A stretch of 64,000 bases of DNA from Acidobacteriaceae bacterium KBS 89 (lineage in GTDB: Bacteria > Acidobacteriota > Terriglobia > Terriglobales > Acidobacteriaceae): positions 62,001 to 126,000 of the forward strand of contig KB906759.1 of assembly GCA_000381605.1 (NCBI GenBank), given 5' to 3'. The notes beneath the pieces are model-generated. The model saw only the letters and a program-made list of their open reading frames with translations, was not told the origin of the DNA and ran no database searches. Positions within the stretch are counted from its first letter, which is position 1. Each line of letters starts with the position of its first letter. The position numbers and the translations under genes were made by a program. Of the stretch, positions 16,505 through 25,533 are shown in pieces.

Positions 16505-17974
16505 CTAGATTATCGCGATCGGCAGCGTGATTCGAAACTCCGTCCGGCCGGGCTGCGATTCGAAGTCGATCCTGCCGTCATTGTGGCGCACCAGACGCCG
16601 GGCGATGTCGAGCCCGAGTCCGGTCCCGTGGCCCAGGGGTTTAGTTGTAAAGAACGGATCGAAGATGCGGTCGCGAACCTCCGCCGGAATGCCGGGCCCG
16701 TCATCGACGATTCGCACCACGACTCCTTGGCTCTCGCGCATCGCAAGCACGTCCACCCGACCTCCATTCGCCACGGCGTCTAAGGCATTGTCGATCAGGT
16801 TTCCCCATACCTGGTTCAATTCGCCGGCAAAGCCGCGCACCTTGGGAAGTCCAGCCTCCAGTTCCAACGTCACTGCCACTGACTTCTCATGGGCCTTCGA
16901 CTTAAGCACGGCAACAGTGTTGCCCAGGCCCAGCCCCAGATCTACTGGCTCGGCCACGTTCGCCTGGTCCATGTGCGTAAATCCCTTCACCGCAGTCACA
17001 AGACCCGAGATGCGCATCGCGGAATCCTGAATCCTCGAAGTCAGGTTTCGCACAGCACAACCTGCGGCTGTCCACTGCACCACCGCGTTCAGTGCCGGCG
17101 GCTCAACTGCAGCAGCAAGTAGGTCCAGCGCCTCAAATGTCACCTCGGTGTCGGCAAGGATCTGTGCGCACGCCGTATCTAGACCGTGCGTGGCAAGCCA
17201 CTCTGCAATTGCCTCTTCGCGATCGCACTGTTCGAGAGGTGACCGCACCCCCTGATTCTGTTTCGCCATACAAGACCTACGAGCCGCATCTACGGCGGCT
17301 ATTTGCGCATCGCTAAGGGCCGCCGCTGCCAGATCGCGCGTAGCCTCTTCTGAGTCTTCAAGCCGATCCTCGAGCATCGCCGAGCAACGCTCAATCGCGG
17401 AGGCTGGATTATTCAGTTCGTGAGCCAGACCCGCCGACAGTTTACCTAGCGAGATCATCTTTTCGTTTTGCAATTCACCTGAGGTAAACAGCCGGGCGCG
17501 GTCAATCATCGTATGGACCAGGATCGAAGTGACCTCGAAACATTCTCGCGTCATCGCCCTGAAATGAGCGCAGGGAATCGAGAGAATCTCCACCGGTTCC
17601 ATGGCAATCACATCTCCTGGCGGAGTCACCATCCGCGAATACGGCAACATGCCGCCAACATCACCCTCGCGCCACTCAACGAACTTGCTCGGCCCGGCGC
17701 CACGATCGACGAACAAAGCCGTTCGGCCGGAAAGGAGGATATGAAGGGCCTCCACCGGGCGGCCCTTTGTACTCAACACTTCTCCGGTATTCAGCTTTCG
17801 AATGGCCCCATGTGCTATTAGCCACTCCAACTCCGTCGCCGGCACTGCGCCTAGAGCTTTGTGTTCCGTCAGCCGATCGATGAGATCTCGTGCTATCACA
17901 GGCGTGACCTCCCAATCTGACGCAAAACTGTCGCCTAACAACATATCAGATGAAAAATCGCCGCGTGCCTGCAT
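16505..17974 (-). CDS. sensor histidine kinase with cyclic-nucleotide-binding-type input domain
   Basis: A 489-residue soluble kinase without membrane segments. Residues about 35-150 form a cNMP-binding/CRP-like beta-roll (LNTGEVLSTKGRPVEALHIL, WREGDVGGML). The dimerisation helix carries the phospho-accepting His in SAGLAHELNNPASA near residue 185. An unusually long helical stretch of about 110 residues follows before the ATPase domain, which has N-box NQVWGNLIDNALDAV, G1 DDGPGIP, F-box FDPFFTTK and G2 GTGLGLDIARR. It should autophosphorylate in response to a nucleotide or redox-type ligand. No response regulator is adjacent, so its partner lies elsewhere. Similar proteins are annotated as cNMP-binding ATPases in Acidobacteriota. 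Confidence 0.9.
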   Translation of the reverse strand: MQARGDFSSDMLLGDSFASDWEVTPVIARDLIDRLTEHKALGAVPATELEWLIAHGAIRKLNTGEVLSTKGRPVEALHILLSGRTALFVDRGAGPSKFVEWREGDVGGMLPYSRMVTPPGDVIAMEPVEILSIPCAHFRAMTRECFEVTSILVHTMIDRARLFTSGELQNEKMISLGKLSAGLAHELNNPASAIERCSAMLEDRLEDSEEATRDLAAAALSDAQIAAVDAARRSCMAKQNQGVRSPLEQCDREEAIAEWLATHGLDTACAQILADTEVTFEALDLLAAAVEPPALNAVVQWTAAGCAVRNLTSRIQDSAMRISGLVTAVKGFTHMDQANVAEPVDLGLGLGNTVAVLKSKAHEKSVAVTLELEAGLPKVRGFAGELNQVWGNLIDNALDAVANGGRVDVLAMRESQGVVVRIVDDGPGIPAEVRDRIFDPFFTTKPLGHGTGLGLDIARRLVRHNDGRIDFESQPGRTEFRITLPIAII

Positions 17975-18175
17975 CTCCTTTCCGCCAGTTGTCGTTGGTC
18001 ACCGAAGAGATATTCGCTGCGGTCACCATGTTTTGATAGTTTGACCGTCTGACATTAAAGAGATTTTGCTCGGCTGGTATAGAGATGATGGCGCTTTTCG
18101 TAACCTAACGATCTTGTTGACAGCAGGTATTGCTCTCATGCCCATGCGGCGTCCGTTTCGATGGACGTCAAATAA

Positions 18176-18434
18176 TGGACTGTTGATGATTCGCAGGCGA
18201 CGACCGCCGGCGCGTTCGAGGAACACCTCGGCAGGCCGTCAATCATCAACAACGCGGTATAGCGATGCTCACGGTGTCAGCATTCAAAATGGATCAATGG
18301 AAGCGGACGTGATGCCATCGCATCCCGGTTCCGGCTTTGTCGGTCTCGCGTTCCGCATGCAATCCACGAAGAAGTACGAACTGATCTACATCCGCAATGG
18401 ATTTGGAAAGCAACCTGACGCATATCTGCCTTGA
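18176..18434 (+). pseudogene. remnant of a secreted jelly-roll (DUF1080/LamG-like) domain
   Basis: Two frames together give one recognisable beta-sandwich start. The first reads WTVDDSQATTAGAFEEHLGRPSIINNAV and then stops near 18258. Shifting frame gives HGVSIQNGSMEADV followed by GFVGLAFRMQSTKKYELIYIR, which stops at 18432-18434. The pattern (EEHLGRP ... IQNGSMEADV ... FVGLAFR) is that of glycan-binding or keto-disaccharide-hydrolase-like domains. Only about 85 codons remain, there is no start codon with a ribosome site, and the rest of the 17975-18919 gap holds nothing else I can identify. Confidence 0.45.
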
Positions 18435-18919
18435 AAAGGGCGGCAACGAACTTATTCGCAATGAAAGAGTACAACGGCGGCTGGGGCTTCCAAACGGCAT
18501 TGAAGTAGTTTTCTGTTTTTAGTGATCAATTGCGACGTATCGCGAACATTCAGACGTGCGAAGAGCGCCCAGAGACATCTAAAATCTCAGTTGGCGCGAA
18601 ATTGCCCTTCGCGAGGATTGTGCGGCGCGGGCCAGGGCTTCCGATCTCTTATCTCAAAAGCGAGGCATGAGGGCCAGCCGGCAAGATGGGAATTTCGACT
18701 AGGAAGAATTACTCGATCTGTGGAGATAATTGCGCGCGGCGCCGATTGGAGCTACGCCCATCGCACGCGGCCCAACCTCAATCGGTTTTAAGTCAACGCT
18801 TTGGGTGAATCTGCGCGGAGGTCCCTCGTTTGGCACGACAGTTGCGAAACATTCGAAACCTCGTGGCCGCGTCGCCGACGTGCACATGAGGAACCATGGG
18901 AACAAGTGGAGGATATTTC

Positions 18920-19738
18920 ATGAAAACAGGCACAATGCTCGTGACTTCCCTATTCGCCTTAACAAGCTTCCCCCTCCTGGCCCAGCAGCCACCCCCGGCC
19001 AGCCAACCGAACAGACCCACCCAACAGAATCCTCCGGGCGCCGAGACGGCTTCGCCGAACAGCCAGGCTAGTCCCGAAGCACCCGCCGTTGAATTGAGTT
19101 CAGTCAACGGCGAACTTGTGAGCAAGCTGGACTCAAAGACCGCCAAGACTGGCGACAGCGTGGTACTGCAAACCAAGGCTTCAGTAAAGACTGCCGACGG
19201 AACCGAGATTCCAAAGGGGTCAAAGCTGGTGGGCCACGTGCTCGATGCGAAGGCGAGCGGGGCGGGCGAGAATTCCCAAGTGGCGCTCCAGTTTGACCAC
19301 ATCGAGCTAAAGAGTGGTCAGAGCGTGCCGATTCAATCGCAGATTCAGTCGATCGCTCCAGCGGGCGGCGCGGCACCGGCCAGCCCTTCCGGCGCCATGA
19401 GCGGCCCTCCGGCGGGCGGATCTTCTAACCCCGGCACAAGTGGCACGAATGCCGGCAGCGCGGCAAGTGGCGTACCGCAAAACACAAGTGCAGGCTCCGG
19501 GGCTGCGGCAGAAAACACTGCGCCCGCGGCTGGGACCGTCGTCGCCAGAACCGGCAACATAGCCATCGCTACTACGTCGGTTCCCGGCGTGCTGCTGGCA
19601 AACAATACGCCGGGGCAACAAGATCCCAGAATGGCTCAGGCTTCCAGCATCCTGCTCGGCGCCAAGCAAGATATCCACTTGGACGGCGGCACGCAGATGG
19701 TGCTTGGCGTTGCTGCCACACGCGGAGGAACACAGTAA
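18920..19738 (+). CDS. secreted Pro/Ala/Gly-rich acidobacterial protein
   Basis: A 272-residue exported protein. The ATG at 18920 has GGAGG seven bases upstream. After a signal peptide (cleavage near PLLAQ) come a Pro/Gln-rich linker, a folded region of about 90 residues (ELVSKLDSKTAKTGDSVVLQ, ADGTEIPKGSKLVGHV, then LQFDHIELKSGQSVPIQ), a Gly/Ser/Ala low-complexity stretch, and a closing segment ending in LDGGTQMVLGV. The folded part has the look of secreted acidobacterial domains found in proteins that handle stored or coated surfaces, but no enzymatic motif is visible. Function unknown. A similar domain pattern is seen in the gene at 50486-51364. Confidence 0.75.
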   Translation: MKTGTMLVTSLFALTSFPLLAQQPPPASQPNRPTQQNPPGAETASPNSQASPEAPAVELSSVNGELVSKLDSKTAKTGDSVVLQTKASVKTADGTEIPKGSKLVGHVLDAKASGAGENSQVALQFDHIELKSGQSVPIQSQIQSIAPAGGAAPASPSGAMSGPPAGGSSNPGTSGTNAGSAASGVPQNTSAGSGAAAENTAPAAGTVVARTGNIAIATTSVPGVLLANNTPGQQDPRMAQASSILLGAKQDIHLDGGTQMVLGVAATRGGTQ

Positions 19739-19840
19739 ATCCGCATCGATTGTGGCAATGAGACTTTTTTGCCTGGAGTGAAGAAAACGAAACGTGGCGG
19801 AAAGAGTCGAGCTCGATGAGCGAAGGCGCCGCCTTTTCTT

Positions 19841-19995
19841 CTTACCGACCATACGCTCAAAGCCGCGGGCGCGAAAGTTGCCGAAAACCCGCTTTTGGTG
19901 ATCAGACGGTCAAGCTCGCCGTAAGTTTCCGAGGAGCCGATTTCACGATACCGATGCAAGATCCTATGTACTTCTACCCTAATCCACGTCGATAA
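19841..19995 (+). pseudogene. frameshifted C-terminal scrap of an unidentified protein
   Basis: In the gap between two convergent genes, one frame reads LTDHTLKAAGAKVAENPLLV and another then reads DQTVKLAVSFRGADFTIP followed by MQDPMYFYPNPRR and a stop at 19993-19995. Joined by one shift near 19900 they look like a natural protein end with hydrophobic periodicity. There is no start codon. Family not recognised. Confidence 0.35.
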
Positions 19996-20004
19996 CGCGC
20001 TCGC

Positions 20005-21177
20005 TCACGAACTAATCGTCTCACCGACATGAACATGCACGCCGTCCTCTGAAGTGGCTTCGACAGACGTCAGAAGCACCCTGGTGCAGTTTCGTCCAGC
20101 CCGTTTAGCGTTGTAGAGAGCCATGTCCGCCCGCGCGAGCATCGACACCGCAGTCTTGCACGGCCTTGCAAAGGTGAGCCCGATGCTCAGCGTAATCGGA
20201 AGCGGCAATCTCGGAACCGTAAGTCCCCTCACCGCATGTTCTATTCGTTCCGCAATACGCAGCGCGTCTTCGTAGGAAGTCTGCGAAAACACCAACAAAA
20301 ACTCGTCGCCTCCGTAGCGCCCGAAAAAATCATACGAGCGAAGCCGCGAGGAGATGACCTCGACAACCTGCTTCAGCGCAGCATCCCCTGCAGCATGGCC
20401 CGCCGTGTCGTTAATCTGTTTGAAGTGGTCGATGTCGATCAGCGCCACAGCAAGCTCATAACCGTTTCGCTCCGCACGAACCAACTCAAGTGCAAGCCGC
20501 TGATCATCAACAATCGCGACCAGTTCACTGCTCAGCATTAGCAGAAAGAACAATCCGATAATGCAGATGAACAGAAGGTTCACCACCAGCGACGGCGTCT
20601 GAAATCGGCTGGTCTGCATGAAATCGTACGGAGGGCCATGCAGAAAAGTCGCGATCGCCCGGACCGCACCAAATAGCGCGTAGGCCGCCATCAGCGCCGC
20701 GAAGACATTCAGGATCGACCGCTGTCTGGCTTGGCGGAACAACTCCACCGCAATCAGCCCGCGCGAAACCAATAGCACGAACGACACGATGACGATTCGC
20801 GGAGCGACCCAGTCCTCCACTGCGCTGAGGTACGTCAGCAGCATAAGCGCGACAACGCACATAATCGAAAGGAAACGAGTCGTCCGTGGACTACGAAAGA
20901 AAAGCAGTATCCCGCGATAGAACAGCACAAATGCCGAGAAGATCAGGGAATGCTCCACAACGACAGCAACAGAATTCGGGACGCCACCTCGTAGAACAAT
21001 CACGATGCATCCCAGAAAGCCCGAAAAAAATCCCAGCGCGAACGACCCGGTGCCAGGCAGATGACGATACATCCGCCTCATTCCCAAAAAGGCGATCGAG
21101 TAAACCATCGTCAGCAGAATCTGACACGCGAAGAGCGTTCTGTTGTCCATCCACGAAAGCCACATAATCTTGTACAA
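20005..21177 (-). CDS. membrane-bound diguanylate cyclase (GGDEF)
   Basis: A 390-residue protein with six or seven hydrophobic segments in the first ~215 residues (for example ILLTMVYSIAFLGM and FALGFFSGFLGCIVIVL), followed by a complete GGDEF domain. The catalytic loop RYGGDEFLLVF is intact near residue 290, with DIDHFKQINDTAGHAAGD before it and the FSIGLT-like LSIGLTFARP after it. It should make cyclic di-GMP from GTP. The usual inhibitory RxxD site upstream of GGDEF is not obvious. The N-terminal membrane part resembles 7TM-type sensors and may read a membrane signal. It stands alone and converges on the gene at 18920-19738. Confidence 0.92.
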   Translation of the reverse strand: MYKIMWLSWMDNRTLFACQILLTMVYSIAFLGMRRMYRHLPGTGSFALGFFSGFLGCIVIVLRGGVPNSVAVVVEHSLIFSAFVLFYRGILLFFRSPRTTRFLSIMCVVALMLLTYLSAVEDWVAPRIVIVSFVLLVSRGLIAVELFRQARQRSILNVFAALMAAYALFGAVRAIATFLHGPPYDFMQTSRFQTPSLVVNLLFICIIGLFFLLMLSSELVAIVDDQRLALELVRAERNGYELAVALIDIDHFKQINDTAGHAAGDAALKQVVEVISSRLRSYDFFGRYGGDEFLLVFSQTSYEDALRIAERIEHAVRGLTVPRLPLPITLSIGLTFARPCKTAVSMLARADMALYNAKRAGRNCTRVLLTSVEATSEDGVHVHVGETISS

Positions 21178-22089
21178 AGCCCAATACGGCGGTGAAGCGG
21201 GTTACACGGACACGAGTTGAGCATTGTGGCGCGTCCGGAAATCCCGCTCTCACATCGCTTGGAAACATGCTGGTTCAGTGGTTCTAGCTGCTTATATTGA
21301 TCGGCAATCAGCAAGAAACCAAGAGGAGGAGACAACAATTTGAACAATGGAGATCGACGAGAGCGCGTCGGGGCCAAAACAATAAAATTAATCTTTGAGA
21401 CTAGGCGTCCGACCCGGAACAGATTTCAACTCCGTGCACGCTGTTCTGGCAGGTTCGCAATATCGGGAACAGGCGCAGAGATTGCGAAAGAATTTCTCTC
21501 GATATGACGCATTGACCGAAATCGCCCGGAGCGTCAACACCTTGACTCTAAATTCGCCAACACTCGTACTGAGTACGAAATCATATGTCTTAGCTGCAAC
21601 TCCACCTAGCGGTTCGAGCCGGGGATGTGGCCTCGCGACTGGAGATTGCAAAGTCATGATGGTCCCTCCAAGTTCCTATTTCGAATCGATTCGGGAAAGT
21701 CATCCACCTCAAGGATGCGAAGGCGCTCTCAATTGTCGAGGGAGAGCAGAGGAATGAACGTCGAACTGATCATTCCTCTGAAGCACCTGCATCAAATAGC
21801 TGGTGTGGTCCTTGCAACGAGTAGTGGGCACTTCGAGGTTTCGTCCAGTGCAGGCTGCTTCAACTGCGCCTCTTCTGACCGCCGCTCGGAAACTCAAATA
21901 TTCGTAGATCTGGCGTTTCTGGATCCTGATCGTCAAAATCGGAGGTGGATCACAGCGACCTCAAGTACTTCTTCGACGTGGTAGGCACCGTGCCAAGTTT
22001 GCAGCGGTGGTCCAGATCAGAATGGGTCGCGAATGGCACAGAGCAGTTCGAAATGGAATTCCGAGAAATGGGGCGTGTAAAGTCCCCAA
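21178..22089. other. gene-poor interval
   Basis: About 0.9 kb between the diguanylate cyclase start and the end of the GH106 gene. Short frames exist on both strands, but none shows a recognisable domain together with a ribosome site. The A/G-rich AGGAGGAG near 21323 is followed by only a 12-codon frame. I see no RNA fold or repeat that stands out. Confidence 0.5.
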
Positions 22090-25000
22090 TTATTGGGGGC
22101 GAATTGCGATCAGGCGAACATCGCCGAACAGTCCAGATTCGGAAAGAATCTGGGCTCTCCCGGTCCCTCCCCCGGTGCCAGGCCTACCAGGGAGTATGCC
22201 GGAGGGCGACAGAACCCGTTGACCCTCCGGCAGGGTACGGTCACCGATCTGACGATTTGTCCACTCGTTGGTGACAGCGATCTCGATTCTGTTGAGACCG
22301 GGATGGAGTTCGTTAGTGACTTCGAGTCGATAAGGTGGCGCCCAACTGATACCGACCGGCCTTCCATTCACCTTGACTTCGGCGATGTCGCAGACTTTTC
22401 CGAGGTCGAGCCAAACGCGCTGGCCTGGACGAAACCATGTCGCAGATGCCTGAATCGTCTTGGTGTAGGTGGCGGTACCGGAGAAATACTTCACGCCGGG
22501 ATTTGTGCTGTCAGTCCAGGAGATCAGCTTCGGCATTGTGACGCCTGGTGGTGCGCCCCAATGGGTCGGAAAATTGACCATCCAGGAGCCGTTGAGGGCC
22601 GTGAGGGTTGTCTCCGTGACAGCAGAAGCGGTACGAAAGGAATTAGGGGCGGCGTTGCGAAAGACGACGAAGACCGATTCGCGTTCGGCCAGGTGTAGTG
22701 GAACGGTGCTGAAGCCGGACTGGGCGACATAGGCCGCCGGTTGCAGGCCAGGCTGGCGATTCCCAGTACGCTCCTCGAGGCGAGCGACGCTTGTGTAAGC
22801 GGTCGCGCTACCTGGCTTGTTCCCGGTCATTGTGCCATCCATGGGACGCCAAATTTGAACATCCTTTCCTGCCACACGGAAGCGAGCTTCGATGTTTTGC
22901 GGCATGTCGGACTGATTGGCGAGGAAGTAAATCTCGGCATCAGGCGTATGGCGGTGAGCCCAGACAGGTGGATTGTCGAGCGAATTGCCAGAAGCAAGGT
23001 CGGGTGAGACTTTGAGACGATTGAGTATCTCCTCGATCGAGAGACCGGAGTAGGTCATGCCCTTGCCGAAGGCATGCTGGTTCAACGTGACACCATCCAT
23101 GTCTCCCCATAGGTCGGTAGCGAGCGAGTGAACGTCGGTGTCTGCGTCCGGATAATGCAAGAGGCTTGGCGAAGACGTGGGACGCGGGCCGGTGATGGTT
23201 GCGCCGGCAGCGACAAGCTCGAGCAACTTGTGCAGGACCTCCGGGGTCATTTGAGTGGTCGGTGGGAGAACGAGGAGTCGATAGGTCATGCCTTTAGGAA
23301 GATCGTGGCTGCCATCGACATGAATGCTCCCGTCCGGCGCGACACTGGTGTGGTGGAGAAGGATGTCCGTATTGAGGTAGTCATAGTCATAGCCAGGCGG
23401 AGGTGCGGGTTGCAGTCCGCTTCCCCAGAAAGGCATGGTGGATGGCGCGCCTTCAGGTAGCAGATAGGCAATATCCGCCACTGGACTACCTTGCTGAAGC
23501 AAGTACGAAACACGAGCGACATAAGTCATGAAGGGCCGCGCCTGTTCGGCCCAGGTAATGTTGCGATTGATGTGAGTCCCTACCATAGTGTTGCCGGGTT
23601 TGGCATCAAGTGGTTGCTGCGCGGATGTATGGAAGACGAGGCGATTGACTCCCTGGGCAAACCAGTAGTCCGCAATTTTTTTTAGCGTGTACGGCGACTC
23701 GTAGCCGCCGCCAGTAAAAGACTCCGTGGCGACGATGGGTTTGCCGTAGATATGAGCGGCAGAGGCCGCGCCGCGCACATCGACGTAGTACATCGATTCG
23801 GGGTGTAATGCGTGGACCCAGAACTCGGCCATGGGAATGTCGACCTTGCTCTTGTTGAAGAGAGTGTCTTCGGGAATCTCGAGAGCAACGCCGGAGGCCT
23901 CGGAGTATGCCTCCATCCCCTTTTTATGAAGTTCGCTGTCCATCGTGCCGTAAAAGTTTTCCGCGAACATGTCTGCAAGGGTGCGGCGGAAGTCCCAGAG
24001 AAAACGGTCGCTGATGTCGGCGCTTCCGACGACTCTCCCGGCGAGGATGGGCAGGTAGGGTGTGGGGTCGTAGCCCCGCCGGCGTTGGAATTCGGCGATC
24101 ATCTCGTCGGTCCAGTTCTGCATTCCTGCTTCCCAGCTATCCATGGTCATGTAGTGCGTGGTGGATCCCAGTAAGTCGCCGAGATGCTGTTGCAGCGGGT
24201 CGATGTAGCCGTTGAAGTATCTCTGAACATACTTGGCGCTGAGCTTATCGACCTCATAACCGCTGCCCGCTGGAACCGAAGGCCGATTCTTTGCACCGGT
24301 AAGGGAGTAGCCCATGCGCAGAACAGTCCACTTGCCTTGCGGTACATCCCAGTGAAGTGTGCCGTCTTTGTCAAATTTGCGGGTGAGATTGATGACTTCG
24401 TTGCGGGATATCTCCGCGACAGCGGGAGCGGTAGGCGTCGGGACGACATCGTATACGTCCATCAGGCTGCCGAAGGCGCCCTTGTCCTCCCATCGATTTA
24501 CGCGAGCATCGGAGTAGAAGATTGCTTCGGTGAGTGTGAAGGAAGGGGCTGCGACGACTGGTGCTCCATGGATCACAGCGGCTGGGGTGAGGCCTGCACC
24601 ATCAAGTTCAATGCGAAAGAACTTTGCCGTGACGGCAGGGAAAGCAAAGGTACGAATGGATGCACCATGGTATCCCTGCGGGCCGGGCAGGTCGACGATC
24701 GTGCGGAAGGTGACGCCATCTTCACTTGCGAGAACACGGCCGACGGGAATTCTCCCTCCGCTACCGAACGACAGTGCTCTCGCGGTATATGGCTGGGCAA
24801 ACTCAAACTGCAACCATGCGGGAGAGCCGTCTTTCGGCGCGGGGATCGTGACCGATGTGGTGAGGCTTCCGTCGAGCAGAGCCGTGCCGTCAATGGGCCC
24901 GTTGCTCGTGGTGATCGCGGGGTGCATTGAGGCCATGGAGACAGCATCGTCGGGCGTGCGGTAGGCGACGATGGCAGAGTCGGCATAGAAGTGAGGCGCG

Positions 25001-25533
25001 TCCGGACGGGAACCGGCACTCGAATCCCGCACAGGACCTTCGTTCGAGGGCGGTTGAGCAAGCTTTTCCGAGTACTGGAGAGGACCGGTAATTTCGGTCT
25101 CGCTCCACACAAGCTTCTTCATCGCCATCTCTGGAGTGACCCACGGTCCTCCGGCTTCGCTCCATCCGGCACAACTGAAGATCGACATCTCCAGGCCAAG
25201 CCGTTTCGCCTCCTCGGCGGAGTGAACGACTGCGTGATACCACTCGGGCGTACCGAAGTTGATCTTCGGCTCAACGATCTGGCCGCTACCGGCAGCGACG
25301 TCAACAAGTTGAAATCCGCCGATGCCGGAGCGTTTCATCCACTCGAGATCTTTGGTGATCCCCGCTTCGGTGACGTTGCCGTTCGTCCAGTGCCACCAAG
25401 TGCGAGGTTTCGCGGAGTCAGGAGGGTTGATAAATCCGTCGGACAACGAGTCGCGGTTGCTCTGGGCAAAAACCACACTTGCAGTCATCAACCCAATTGC
25501 TAGTACTGACGCCCTTCGCATCCTCGTCATCAT
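22090..25533 (-). CDS. GH106-type alpha-L-rhamnosidase, exported
   Basis: A protein of about 1147 residues with a signal peptide (cleavage near SVVFAQ). The start of the mature chain, PPDSAKPRTWWHWTNGNVT, and GITKDLEWMKRSGIGGFQ are typical of GH106. A large (beta/alpha)8-barrel region follows (DSWEAGMQNWTDEM, EFQRRRGYDPTPYLP, TESFTGGG), and the C-terminus is a beta-sandwich (WLDLGKVCDIAEVKVNG). These enzymes release terminal rhamnose from rhamnogalacturonan or other rhamnosides with inversion. The ATG at 25533 overlaps the stop of the upstream CE15 gene by four bases (ATGA), and GGAG precedes it; the next in-frame ATG (25530) is equally possible. Expected site: periplasm or outside. Confidence 0.88.
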   Translation of the reverse strand: MMTRMRRASVLAIGLMTASVVFAQSNRDSLSDGFINPPDSAKPRTWWHWTNGNVTEAGITKDLEWMKRSGIGGFQLVDVAAGSGQIVEPKINFGTPEWYHAVVHSAEEAKRLGLEMSIFSCAGWSEAGGPWVTPEMAMKKLVWSETEITGPLQYSEKLAQPPSNEGPVRDSSAGSRPDAPHFYADSAIVAYRTPDDAVSMASMHPAITTSNGPIDGTALLDGSLTTSVTIPAPKDGSPAWLQFEFAQPYTARALSFGSGGRIPVGRVLASEDGVTFRTIVDLPGPQGYHGASIRTFAFPAVTAKFFRIELDGAGLTPAAVIHGAPVVAAPSFTLTEAIFYSDARVNRWEDKGAFGSLMDVYDVVPTPTAPAVAEISRNEVINLTRKFDKDGTLHWDVPQGKWTVLRMGYSLTGAKNRPSVPAGSGYEVDKLSAKYVQRYFNGYIDPLQQHLGDLLGSTTHYMTMDSWEAGMQNWTDEMIAEFQRRRGYDPTPYLPILAGRVVGSADISDRFLWDFRRTLADMFAENFYGTMDSELHKKGMEAYSEASGVALEIPEDTLFNKSKVDIPMAEFWVHALHPESMYYVDVRGAASAAHIYGKPIVATESFTGGGYESPYTLKKIADYWFAQGVNRLVFHTSAQQPLDAKPGNTMVGTHINRNITWAEQARPFMTYVARVSYLLQQGSPVADIAYLLPEGAPSTMPFWGSGLQPAPPPGYDYDYLNTDILLHHTSVAPDGSIHVDGSHDLPKGMTYRLLVLPPTTQMTPEVLHKLLELVAAGATITGPRPTSSPSLLHYPDADTDVHSLATDLWGDMDGVTLNQHAFGKGMTYSGLSIEEILNRLKVSPDLASGNSLDNPPVWAHRHTPDAEIYFLANQSDMPQNIEARFRVAGKDVQIWRPMDGTMTGNKPGSATAYTSVARLEERTGNRQPGLQPAAYVAQSGFSTVPLHLAERESVFVVFRNAAPNSFRTASAVTETTLTALNGSWMVNFPTHWGAPPGVTMPKLISWTDSTNPGVKYFSGTATYTKTIQASATWFRPGQRVWLDLGKVCDIAEVKVNGRPVGISWAPPYRLEVTNELHPGLNRIEIAVTNEWTNRQIGDRTLPEGQRVLSPSGILPGRPGTGGGTGRAQILSESGLFGDVRLIAIRPQ

